Of a DNA stretch of 7,532 bases, positions 1 to 5,642 are shown piece after piece (within the stretch, counting starts at the first letter, position 1; every line of letters starts with the position of its first letter). The stretch lies in contig JAJYRW010000064.1 in assembly GCA_021793895.1 (NCBI GenBank), positions 1 through 7,532 on the forward strand. Reading direction: 5' to 3'. The position numbers and the translations under genes are program-made. The notes beneath the pieces were generated by a model. That model searched no databases and was not told the DNA's origin. It saw only the letters and a program-made list of their open reading frames with translations. This stretch comes from Actinomycetes bacterium. GTDB taxonomy: Bacteria > Actinomycetota > Actinomycetes > Actinomycetales > JAJYRW01.

Positions 1-580
1 TGGCTCCACGTTTCGGTATGCGGCGCCGCGGTCCAAAATCAATTCGATCTCGGAGTTGAACGGCAAGCGCGTGGCCACCTCCTATCCGGTTCTGGTGGCT
101 AAGCATCTGTCTTCCCACGGCGTCACGGCCGATGTGGTGCGCCTGGATGGGGCCGTTGAAACTGCCGTGCGCTTGGGGGTGGCCGAGGCAGTTGCGGATG
201 TGGTCTCTACCGGCACGACGCTGCGCGCGGCGGGTTTAGAGATTTTTGGGGACCCGATTTTGCACTCCGAGGCCGTACTGATTCGCCGCACCGGCGCCGA
301 ATCGGAGGGGCTTGAGACACTCACGCGCCGCCTGCGGGGCGTCCTCGTTGCCCGACAATACGTGCTGATGGACTACGTGGTGCCGGCCGACCTGATGGAA
401 AAGGCCGTCGCGGTCACGCCCGGGCTGGAATCGCCCACGGTCTCCTCGCTGCATGAGGGCAAATCGGTGGCGGTGCGCGTGATGGTCTCCGTGCGCGAGA
501 CCAACCGCGTCATGGACGAGCTCTATGCGGTGGGGGCGCGGGCAATCATTGTGACTTCAATTCACGCGTGTCGAATTTAG
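1..580 (+). CDS. hisG: ATP phosphoribosyltransferase, long form (5'-truncated by window edge)
   Basis: HisG condenses ATP with PRPP to give phosphoribosyl-ATP, the committed, histidine-inhibited step of histidine synthesis in the cytosol. The frame is open from base 2 and ends at TAG 578-580, giving 192 visible residues, so roughly the first third of a 280-300 residue long-form enzyme is missing. Visible landmarks are GKRVATSYP just after base 59, the PRPP-binding type motif ADVVSTGTTL at about 190-223, and a C-terminal regulatory (HisG_C) domain from about 365 ending in AIIVTSIHACRI, typical of actinobacterial long HisG. That domain binds histidine in the family and makes a HisZ partner unnecessary. 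An in-frame TTG at 56 is not the real start, because homology (FRYAAP before GKRVATSYP) continues to the left edge. The PH-domain gene follows after 10 nt, probably in the same transcript. Confidence 0.97.
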   Translation, partial: GSTFRYAAPRSKINSISELNGKRVATSYPVLVAKHLSSHGVTADVVRLDGAVETAVRLGVAEAVADVVSTGTTLRAAGLEIFGDPILHSEAVLIRRTGAESEGLETLTRRLRGVLVARQYVLMDYVVPADLMEKAVAVTPGLESPTVSSLHEGKSVAVRVMVSVRETNRVMDELYAVGARAIIVTSIHACRI

Positions 581-590
581 CGCCCAGTTT

Positions 591-1019
591 ATGTATCGCA
601 GGTTTCGTCCGCGTTCCACGGTGATCGTTGCGATCATCGTTTCAGTTTTGCTTTTTGCGTGGGAGCTGTTCCTGCTGTGGGTCATATTTCTGCGCGAGGG
701 AGACCTGCCCTATAACGCCGGTACCTGGGCGCTGATCGTGTTGATCGGACTGGTGCTGGTCTACCGGCACGGCACCGTGCGCGCCGACGTTTCGGAAAAC
801 GGAATCATGATTCGGAATCTGTTTTGTAATCACACGCTCGAGTGGCCCCAAATTATTGCCGTGCGCATGGGGGAACACCCGTGGGTACAGCTCGATATTT
901 CTGATGGCACAACGATCGCTGTGATGGCAATTCAGCGCGCCGACGGTGAGCGGGGCAAAACCGAAGCAAAGCGATTGGCGACGCTGGTGCACCAACACGG
1001 CACCGCACGGGATCGGTAG
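591..1019 (+). CDS. Small membrane protein with PH-like (bPH_6 type) domain
   Basis: A 142-residue protein with two predicted membrane helices (about residues 11-34 and 45-59) and a soluble domain at about 63-135. The soluble part shows the pattern of bacterial PH domains of the bPH_6 type: a beta-rich run including ENGIMIRNLF, EWPQIIAVRMG, and an aliphatic strand ending AVMAIQRADGER, then a C-terminal helix. The domain is expected in the cytosol beside the membrane. A gene of this kind often follows hisG in actinobacteria (recalled from known genomes); its function is unknown. The ATG at 591 lies 10 nt after the hisG stop and has no clear Shine-Dalgarno, so translation may be coupled to hisG. 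The last seven codons (HGTARDR minus the first base) and the stop lie in the first copy of a 21-bp tandem duplication. The fold assignment is by sequence pattern only. Confidence 0.83.
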   Translation: MYRRFRPRSTVIVAIIVSVLLFAWELFLLWVIFLREGDLPYNAGTWALIVLIGLVLVYRHGTVRADVSENGIMIRNLFCNHTLEWPQIIAVRMGEHPWVQLDISDGTTIAVMAIQRADGERGKTEAKRLATLVHQHGTARDR

Positions 1020-1041
1020 TGCACCGCACGGGATCGGTAGT
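1000..1041. repeat. Perfect 21-bp tandem duplication across the PH gene stop codon
   Basis: Bases 1000-1020 and 1021-1041 are identical 21-mers in direct head-to-tail arrangement; identity extends one base further (1042 matches 1021) and then breaks. The unit begins GCACCGCACG and ends ATCGGTAGT. Because 21 is a multiple of three, the second copy stays in frame and repeats the codons for TARDR and the TAG stop behind the genuine stop. Each unit can form a weak hairpin (ACCG with CGGT around an 8-nt loop) but there is no T-tract. Identity over both copies suggests a recent slippage or duplication event. Confidence 0.97.
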
Positions 1042-1047
1042 GAGGAA

Positions 1048-1977
1048 TTACCCCTGGGCGGTGCGGCGGCATACCTCTTCCCAGGCAGTTGGTTGGAGCC
1101 CCAGTTGGCGCCGAGAAGCTGCATCATCTAGCACGTAGGGCCGCGTGCGCTGATAGGACAACTGACGCAACTCCCGCCCCAGGGGCCACACCACACCCAG
1201 GGTGCCCAATACCCACGTCGGTATGGCTCGCACCCGCACGGGCGGCTTTCCCACGCTGGCCAAAATGTCGGTGATTGCTTCGGCTTGCGTGCGGGGCGGG
1301 TTCGTCGGTGCATGCCACACTTTTCCCCAGGCCTGCTCGTCATGAGCAGCAACGGCAAGGGCGCGTGCCGCGTCGGCCACATCAGTAAAGCTGTGGGGCT
1401 GATGTGCATCATCGAGCACTGAGACCGCCTTGCCCTGCAGGGCAGCGGGGATCACGCGCGTAATGATTCCGTTTTCGCCCACTCCCGCCCCTACATAGTC
1501 CGAACTGCGCACTTCAACCGCCCGCACCCGGCCGGCTTGATGGGCCTGGAGCGCTTCTTGCCAGATACCCGCCCGCAATTGGCCCTTGCGGTCGGTAGCG
1601 GCATCGGGCGCCCCCTCAATCATTGGCCCATCCACCGGGCCGTAGGGGTAAAGGTTGCCCGCAATCGCGTATACCGCGCCGGTGTGTTCAGCTGCTGATA
1701 ACATCGCGGCCGCCAGCGGGGGCCACACCCGCTGCCAACTTGAATAGCTGGCCGGGTTAGCGCAGTTATACAGTACGGTGGCGCCTTGCGTTATCTGCGT
1801 CAGCGCGTCGGCGTCAGCGGCGTCAGCGGCAACGTGCCTAACGCCGCCAATCCCCGTGTCGGTGCCGCTGCGCGTTACAACAACGACATCCGCCCCGCCC
1901 GCATTCAGTAAGCGGGCTAAGTGTCGGCCCACCGGGCCCGCTCCGATAATCACGTGCTTGCCCGCAAAAGTGTCCAT
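1048..1977 (-). CDS. NAD(P)-binding atypical SDR / NAD-dependent epimerase-like protein
   Basis: A soluble protein of 309 residues from ATG 1977 (311 from GTG 1983). An N-terminal Rossmann fold is clear: a beta strand, then GAGPVG and R/HLAR helix, then a second strand ending VVVVTRSG. The Arg after strand two points to NADP rather than NAD. A YNCANPASY segment and GNLYPYG fit the extended-SDR core. The canonical YxxxK pair is not visible where expected; instead there is a DRKGQLRAGIW segment, so it may be an atypical SDR such as an NmrA-like sensor or a reductase with altered chemistry. The substrate cannot be told. I favour ATG 1977 because a TANNNT hexamer lies exactly 6 nt before it and there is no Shine-Dalgarno. 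It lies 29 nt downstream of the DUF3866 gene on the same strand, so it may also be read through from that gene. Confidence 0.83.
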   Translation of the reverse strand: MDTFAGKHVIIGAGPVGRHLARLLNAGGADVVVVTRSGTDTGIGGVRHVAADAADADALTQITQGATVLYNCANPASYSSWQRVWPPLAAAMLSAAEHTGAVYAIAGNLYPYGPVDGPMIEGAPDAATDRKGQLRAGIWQEALQAHQAGRVRAVEVRSSDYVGAGVGENGIITRVIPAALQGKAVSVLDDAHQPHSFTDVADAARALAVAAHDEQAWGKVWHAPTNPPRTQAEAITDILASVGKPPVRVRAIPTWVLGTLGVVWPLGRELRQLSYQRTRPYVLDDAASRRQLGLQPTAWEEVCRRTAQG

Positions 1978-1983
1978 CCCCAC

Positions 1984-1989
1984 AGGCTA
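1984..1989 (-). promoter_or_regulatory. Putative -10 element for leaderless SDR transcript
   Basis: On the minus strand TAGCCT (a TANNNT match) is followed by exactly six bases and then ATG at 1977-1975. This is the geometry of actinobacterial leaderless promoters, in which transcription begins at the start codon. A -35 is poor: TTTAAT lies at a 16-bp spacing. It sits in the 29 bases between the DUF3866 stop and the ATG. It would give the SDR gene its own transcript in addition to any read-through. Confidence 0.45.
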
Positions 1990-2006
1990 CCGAGAAAACC
2001 AGGTGA

Positions 2007-3161
2007 TTAAAGGCGGTTTGCCGCGTATTTTCCGGCCGCCGCTGCCGCTAAAAACGCTGCCGGATCCTGGGCCAGTCCCCGCCCCATAGTTGACAGGCGC
2101 ACCGGAGTGGCCTGCAGTGCGCCAAACAACTCGGTTACGGGCACATCCACCCGCGTGTGGCGGCCAATTGGGGTGATAAGTTGTGCTACTTCTTCTTCGA
2201 CTTGTTCAGCTAATTCATGCAGGGCGGCCACAATCCCATCGTCAATATCGGCTGCCAAATAGGGCCGCGCCGTCCTTAATTGCGGTACCACTACGGCAGC
2301 CGGTGCCAGGGCGACGCGTGCGTAGGCGGTGAGGGAATGATGGGAAATGCCGCGGTGGCGCGGGCGCTGGTCCCCACCGGAGATGCGCAAAGCGGCGACC
2401 GGTTCCCCGCCCAAAACACCGGCTGCGTTGATCGCTTCACCGGCGGCAACGCCCGAAAACCCCCAGGCGGTTCCGGTGCCCAGATTTCCCGGACCCTGCG
2501 CGACGATTGCCAAATCGGCGTCCAATACGTGGCGCGCGGCCAATAAGCCGCTGTGGAGCGAGACGGCTTCGTGATCGCCCCCAAATGCTTGGCCGACGGT
2601 AATGACGTTTTGCAGCCATCCCGCCTCACGCAGGGTGCCGATGGCCCGGGAAAACCAGGCGGGAAGCGCGCCCCCGTCCGTCATCACATAGGCAATATTT
2701 AGGTCCGGATCCACGTGGTGGGCTCCGGCAATGATTGCCGGCAAAGCAGAGTGTAGATCGGCAACCACGACCGGCATGCCATCCAAAGAATCGGCGTTTT
2801 CCAGCGCGGCGTGATGCGCAGATTCCTGTTCATCAATTCCCAACACCATGGCTTGCAGCGGGGTATACCGCGCTTTAATTAGGTGGCCGGGCCCCGGGCG
2901 CGGGTCAGGCGGTAGATCATCAGGAAAAGCAATCACTAGCCCGTAGCCGCCCGTACCTAACCCGCGAGCTAAGGCCGAGACATTGAGCAGCACGCGTGCG
3001 CCTGGGCGGGGCTGTCCCACGAGTGCGGGAAATGCCAGGGCCGGTACTTCCGGTGGCAACTGAACACCGGGTATCGGCTGTTCCAGCGCGACAGTCATGG
3101 TGGCCACTCCCGGCCAGGAGTCGCCGATGGACAAAACGGTTCCACTACGCCACGTGATCAC
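2007..3161 (-). CDS. DUF3866 family protein
   Basis: A 384-residue cytosolic protein with no membrane segments or signal peptide. It matches the actinobacterial DUF3866 family along its whole length: MITWRSG at the N-terminus, LVGQPRPGARVLLN, ALARGLGTGGYGLVIAFPD, GHLIKARYTPLQAMVLGIDEQ, MPVVVADLHSALPA, YVMTDGGALPAWFSRAIGTL, AQGPGNLGTGTAWGFSGVAAGEA and RHRGISHHSLTAYARVAL. The many invariant Gly, Asp, His and Asn residues in these blocks look like an active site, but no biochemical function is established that I know of. GTG 3161 is chosen as the start because MITWR is the usual family beginning; it has no Shine-Dalgarno but a TANNNT hexamer six bases upstream, so it is probably leaderless. It is transcribed divergently from pafB. 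In related genera I recall this gene lying in the paf-tat-helicase neighbourhood on the same strand, so its orientation here may be a local rearrangement. Confidence 0.94.
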   Translation of the reverse strand: MITWRSGTVLSIGDSWPGVATMTVALEQPIPGVQLPPEVPALAFPALVGQPRPGARVLLNVSALARGLGTGGYGLVIAFPDDLPPDPRPGPGHLIKARYTPLQAMVLGIDEQESAHHAALENADSLDGMPVVVADLHSALPAIIAGAHHVDPDLNIAYVMTDGGALPAWFSRAIGTLREAGWLQNVITVGQAFGGDHEAVSLHSGLLAARHVLDADLAIVAQGPGNLGTGTAWGFSGVAAGEAINAAGVLGGEPVAALRISGGDQRPRHRGISHHSLTAYARVALAPAAVVVPQLRTARPYLAADIDDGIVAALHELAEQVEEEVAQLITPIGRHTRVDVPVTELFGALQATPVRLSTMGRGLAQDPAAFLAAAAAGKYAANRL

Positions 3162-3167
3162 AGCACC

Positions 3168-3173
3168 AGCCTA
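3168..3173 (-). promoter_or_regulatory. Putative -10 element for leaderless DUF3866 gene
   Basis: Minus-strand TAGGCT (TANNNT) is separated by exactly six bases from GTG 3161-3159, which places the transcription start at the first base of the start codon. No good -35 hexamer is present; the place where it should lie overlaps the -10 of the opposite pafB promoter. Confidence 0.5.
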
Positions 3174-3191
3174 ATTGGTCGCCAAGTTGGT

Positions 3192-3197
3192 TAGCAT
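3192..3197 (+). promoter_or_regulatory. Putative -10 element for pafB
   Basis: Plus-strand TAGCAT (TANNNT) ends 8 bases before ATG 3206, so the transcript would be leaderless or nearly so. There is no Shine-Dalgarno before pafB, which supports this. The bases 3175-3185 and 3182-3190 just upstream form overlapping small palindromes (TTGG-TCG-CCAA and CCAA-G-TTGG), possible protein-binding half sites. Confidence 0.5.
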
Positions 3198-3205
3198 GGT
3201 TCACG

Positions 3206-4225
3206 ATGACATCTGCTGCAATTCCGCCCCCAGAGCGGCTTTTAAACCTCGTGATCGGACTGGCTTCCGCCCGGCGGCCGGTGACGCGCGCGCAAATTCG
3301 CGAAACGTTTTCTGGTTATGCCGCTTCCGCTTCGCCCGCGGCATTTGAACGCCTCTTCGAACGCGATAAGGAAGCCCTGCGCCGCCTGGGTATCCCGCTC
3401 ATCACGGCCTCGGTCTCCACGTTCGACGATGAAGTCGGTTATTTAATCGATACGAGCCACTACGCGCTGCCCCCGCTGGAATTTACTCCCCAGCAGGCCC
3501 GCATTGCCACACTCGCTGCCACGCTGTGGCGTGATTCGGCCATGCAGGATGCCGCCACGCGCGGGGTTACGAAATTGCGCGCCGCCGGCGCCTCGATGGG
3601 CGGGCTGGCTCCCTCGACAGTGGATATCAACGCGGGGGCCACAACTCCAGCCTTCACTGCCCTGCGCGATGCAATTCGGGAGCGTCGAGAAGTGACGTTT
3701 ACGTATCGAGCCGCCTCCACGGGGCAAGAAAGTCAGCGGCGCGTCCAGCCCTGGCGCATCACGGGACGCCGCGGCACCTGGTACCTGACCGGTTACGACC
3801 TTGATCGCGCTGACTCCCGCCTGTACCGGATCGACCGGATTACCGGCAATGTGCGCCGGCGCGGCAAAGAGGGTGCCTTTGAAATTCCCGCCCCCGATGC
3901 CCAGAACGCCCGCGTGGCGGTCGCGGAGCCGATCACCGCGCGCGTCGTGGTGGCAGCGGGCCGGGGCAACGCACTGCGGCTGCGGGCGGAGCAGACCCGA
4001 CCAGTTGCCCAGTTCGACGGTTCGGCCGGTCCCGCGCTCCCGGCGCAACTGCTCGATGCGTGGGAGGGCGCCGATGTTCTTAGGATCACCGCCGACGTGA
4101 CGGAACTCGCCCGCGCTATTGCGGGGCTGGGCGAACACGCCCTGGTACTTGAGCCAAGTGAGCTGCGCGAGCAAGTAATTGACCTTTTGCGCGCAGCTGG
4201 AGGGGTGAAAAATGGCGGGCAGTAG
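3206..4225 (+). CDS. pafB: WYL-domain transcriptional regulator PafB
   Basis: PafB pairs with PafC to form PafBC, which activates the LexA/RecA-independent DNA damage response in mycobacteria through WYL domains thought to sense a nucleic acid signal. The 339-residue protein has an N-terminal winged HTH (about residues 9-85: ERLLNLVIGLASARRPVT, ERLFERDKEALRRLGIPL, DDEVGYLID), a helical linker, a WYL domain at about 150-215 with the eponymous W192-Y193-L194 and the paired basic motif RIDRI (208-212), and a C-terminal WCX domain (about 240-335). Start ATG 3206 gives the usual short PafB N-terminus; there is no Shine-Dalgarno, and a TANNNT hexamer 8 nt upstream suggests a near-leaderless message. 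The 3' end overlaps pafC by 14 nt. In mycobacteria pafA (the Pup ligase) is directly upstream; here the neighbour is a divergent DUF3866 gene. Confidence 0.95.
   Translation: MTSAAIPPPERLLNLVIGLASARRPVTRAQIRETFSGYAASASPAAFERLFERDKEALRRLGIPLITASVSTFDDEVGYLIDTSHYALPPLEFTPQQARIATLAATLWRDSAMQDAATRGVTKLRAAGASMGGLAPSTVDINAGATTPAFTALRDAIRERREVTFTYRAASTGQESQRRVQPWRITGRRGTWYLTGYDLDRADSRLYRIDRITGNVRRRGKEGAFEIPAPDAQNARVAVAEPITARVVVAAGRGNALRLRAEQTRPVAQFDGSAGPALPAQLLDAWEGADVLRITADVTELARAIAGLGEHALVLEPSELREQVIDLLRAAGGVKNGGQ
4199..4205 (+). promoter_or_regulatory. Shine-Dalgarno of pafC inside the pafB coding region
   Basis: GGAGGGG is a strong anti-16S match six bases before ATG 4212. It lies inside the last codons of pafB, so pafC initiation is coupled to pafB translation. 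It decides ATG 4212 as the pafC start and contrasts with the leaderless-looking pafB. Confidence 0.85.
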
Positions 4226-5210
4226 TTCACAGCGCGTGGCGCGCATGCTCAGCATCGTCACCTACGTGCACAACGCCGGCGTGGTGGATCTGGACGAGCT
4301 GGCCACCCATTTCGATGTGCCGCGGGCGCAGCTGAAAAAAGACCTCGACATGCTGTGGTGTTCTGGCCTTCCCGGCTACGGGGGAGGGGATCTGATCGAG
4401 GTCGATCGCTCCGATGACCTGGTGCAGATCACCAACGTTGAACACATGGGAATCACCCAGCCGCTGCGTTTGAGCCCTGAAGAGGGGATTGCCCTGCTTG
4501 CGGGCGTGGAAGCGCTAGCGCAAGTTCCGGGAGTAGAAGACGCGAACACCATCGCCGAAGTGCGCGAAATCTTAGCCACCGCCCTGGGTTCGGCTGCTGA
4601 GGCTGCACCTGAATTAGAGCTGGAACTGGTAGAAGATGCCGCCGCGATAGACACTGAAATCGCGGCCACCGTTCGCGCCGGCCTCGATAGCGGAAAACGC
4701 CTGGAAATCACCTACGTATCCAACAGCGATGAAACCACCACGCGCGAGGTCGACCCCTTGCGCATAGTTGCCGCCGAGGGGCACTCCTACCTGCGAGCTT
4801 GGTGCTATCGCGCCGGAGGCGAGCGGGCATTTCGCCTCGACCGCATATCGGCAGTAAGAATTATGGACGTCGCCGCGGCACCGCCCGCGGAAATCTCACC
4901 AGACTTCTCACTTACTCCGCAGGAGGGCGAGCGGGTCGTCCTGGAGGTAACTTCTCCCGCCCAGTGGGTCCTTTCTGAAATTGGGGCCGAGGATTTGGAG
5001 TTCACCGACCAGTCAGTGCGCGCGGTCGTCACGGTGGGGAACCGCGCCTGGTTCCAATCACTGCTGCTGTCGCTGGGGCGCGCGGTGGTGCGCGTGGAGC
5101 CGGCTGAAATACAGCAAACGGTCCAAGCCGCCGCCCGGCGCGCGCTGCGGAATTACGACGTGCTCAGTGGAACAGACACGCTCAGCGCCGGAAATTCGAC
5201 TACCCCGTAG
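4212..5210 (+). CDS. pafC: WYL-domain transcriptional regulator PafC
   Basis: Second subunit of the PafBC activator. It has 332 residues: a winged HTH at about 6-78 (QRVARMLSIVTYVHNAG, LDELATHFDVPRAQLKKDLDML, then the PafC-type GLPGYGGGDLIEV), a helical linker with LRLSPEEGIALLAGVEAL, a WYL domain at about 148-215 and a WCX-like C-terminal domain at about 235-318. The WYL signature is altered: the Trp position is Ser (S192-Y193-L194 within EGHSYLRAWC), while the following AFRLDRI block (206-212) with its Arg pair is kept. The Ser codon is TCC, two changes from TGG. Whether this Trp is generally variable in PafC I cannot judge. The start is ATG 4212 on a strong Shine-Dalgarno, overlapping pafB by 14 nt, a typical arrangement for obligate partners. 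Its stop codon TAG 5208-5210 doubles as the start of a possible -10 for the next gene. Confidence 0.94.
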   Translation: MAGSSSQRVARMLSIVTYVHNAGVVDLDELATHFDVPRAQLKKDLDMLWCSGLPGYGGGDLIEVDRSDDLVQITNVEHMGITQPLRLSPEEGIALLAGVEALAQVPGVEDANTIAEVREILATALGSAAEAAPELELELVEDAAAIDTEIAATVRAGLDSGKRLEITYVSNSDETTTREVDPLRIVAAEGHSYLRAWCYRAGGERAFRLDRISAVRIMDVAAAPPAEISPDFSLTPQEGERVVLEVTSPAQWVLSEIGAEDLEFTDQSVRAVVTVGNRAWFQSLLLSLGRAVVRVEPAEIQQTVQAAARRALRNYDVLSGTDTLSAGNSTTP

Positions 5211-5213
5211 GAT
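5208..5213 (+). promoter_or_regulatory. Putative -10 element overlapping the pafC stop codon
   Basis: TAGGAT begins with the pafC stop codon and is followed by exactly six bases before GTG 5220. This is the same TANNNT-N6-start spacing seen before the SDR and DUF3866 genes. No convincing -35 hexamer is visible. It would allow the small coiled-coil gene to be transcribed without pafBC. Confidence 0.4.
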
Positions 5214-5219
5214 GGCGCT

Positions 5220-5585
5220 GTGCCGTGGTTTCTCATCTGGACGCTGCTCGTTATCGCCTCACTCGTACTGGGGTTTTTTCTCCTGCGCGATCTGTGGAGG
5301 AAGGCTCAGGCATTCATGGCGGAGTTTGCGCGTGCCAGTGAGGTTTTGGAACAGCTTACCCAGCGCACTGCTGAATTAACTGCAACGCTAGAGCAGGTTC
5401 AAGAAGCACATGAAGCCCAAAAGGCCGACTTCACGGATTTGGCCGCCGCGCAGCGACGCGTGAAGGCCATGCGCAAAGCGCGGCAGCGAAAAAAGGCCGG
5501 CCGGCGCCAAAACCACGCGGCAAAGCGCCGCACCTGGCGCGAAATTGCGGTAGACCCCCGCTTTGACCGCTGGCGGAAGAAGTAG
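5220..5585 (+). CDS. Unnamed small membrane-anchored coiled-coil basic protein
   Basis: A 121-residue protein I do not recognise as a named family. Residues 3-22 are one strongly hydrophobic segment without a cleavage site, so a signal anchor is likely; RDLWRK directly after it predicts the rest lies in the cytosol. Residues about 25-77 are predicted helical and heptad-like (RASEVLEQLTQRTAELTATLEQVQEAHEAQ), a probable coiled coil. The last 43 residues (79-121) hold 20 Lys/Arg against 3 acidic residues and end in DPRFDRWRKK. The GTG start at 5220 is nine bases after the pafC stop, has no Shine-Dalgarno, and is preceded by a leaderless-type hexamer. The gene sits between pafC and tatA, same strand. 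A TatB identity is unlikely, because the membrane-helix Glu and the Gly-Pro hinge of TatB are absent. Possible roles are membrane scaffolding or nucleic acid tethering; both are guesses. Confidence 0.8.
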   Translation: MPWFLIWTLLVIASLVLGFFLLRDLWRKAQAFMAEFARASEVLEQLTQRTAELTATLEQVQEAHEAQKADFTDLAAAQRRVKAMRKARQRKKAGRRQNHAAKRRTWREIAVDPRFDRWRKK

Positions 5586-5642
5586 AATTCGCGTGATTGA
5601 ACCCGGCGCGTAATTCGCAATTCTTATTGGAGGAACTTCGTT
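5586..5642 (+). promoter_or_regulatory. tatA leader region with possible promoter and Shine-Dalgarno
   Basis: This 57-nt gap is the longest intergenic stretch in the window. GGAGGA at 5629-5634 is a strong Shine-Dalgarno eight bases before ATG 5643. TAGAAT at 5583-5588, starting on the stop codon of the upstream gene, resembles a -10, with TTGACC at 5563-5568 but only a 14-bp spacer, shorter than usual. A bulged inverted repeat (5585-5593 GAATTCGCG with 5616-5623 CGCAATTC) and a direct repeat AATTCGC at 5586 and 5612 lie between them. A separate tat promoter with a real 5' leader is plausible but not certain. Confidence 0.4.

Noticed and set aside
56..58. TTG as a start codon for a short HisG
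   Set aside because: HisG homology continues upstream to the window edge, so the gene is simply cut by the edge.
1000..1064. Intrinsic terminator between the convergent PH and SDR genes
   Set aside because: Only short, imperfect stems (ACCG/CGGT; GCACCG with CGGTGC at 1059-1064 across 32 nt) and no T-tract on either strand.
1265..1272. TGTCGGTG inside the SDR gene, a good match to the PafBC -35 box core (another at 1854-1861)
   Set aside because: Both lie within a coding region and neither has a TANNNT hexamer 8 bases downstream.
3175..3197. Possible PafBC/RecA-independent promoter motif (tTGTCRGTG-N8-TANNNT) before pafB, hinting at autoregulation
   Set aside because: The spacing to TAGCAT is exactly 8, but TTGGTCGCC matches the consensus at only four of nine positions, too few to claim.
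3443..4261. Long open frame on the minus strand antisense to pafB
   Set aside because: The plus-strand PafB homology covers the same bases; the antisense frame is a high-GC shadow with no recognisable domain.
5220..5585. Small gene before tatA as TatB
   Set aside because: No Glu in the membrane helix and no Gly-Pro hinge; the C-terminus is extremely basic, unlike TatB.
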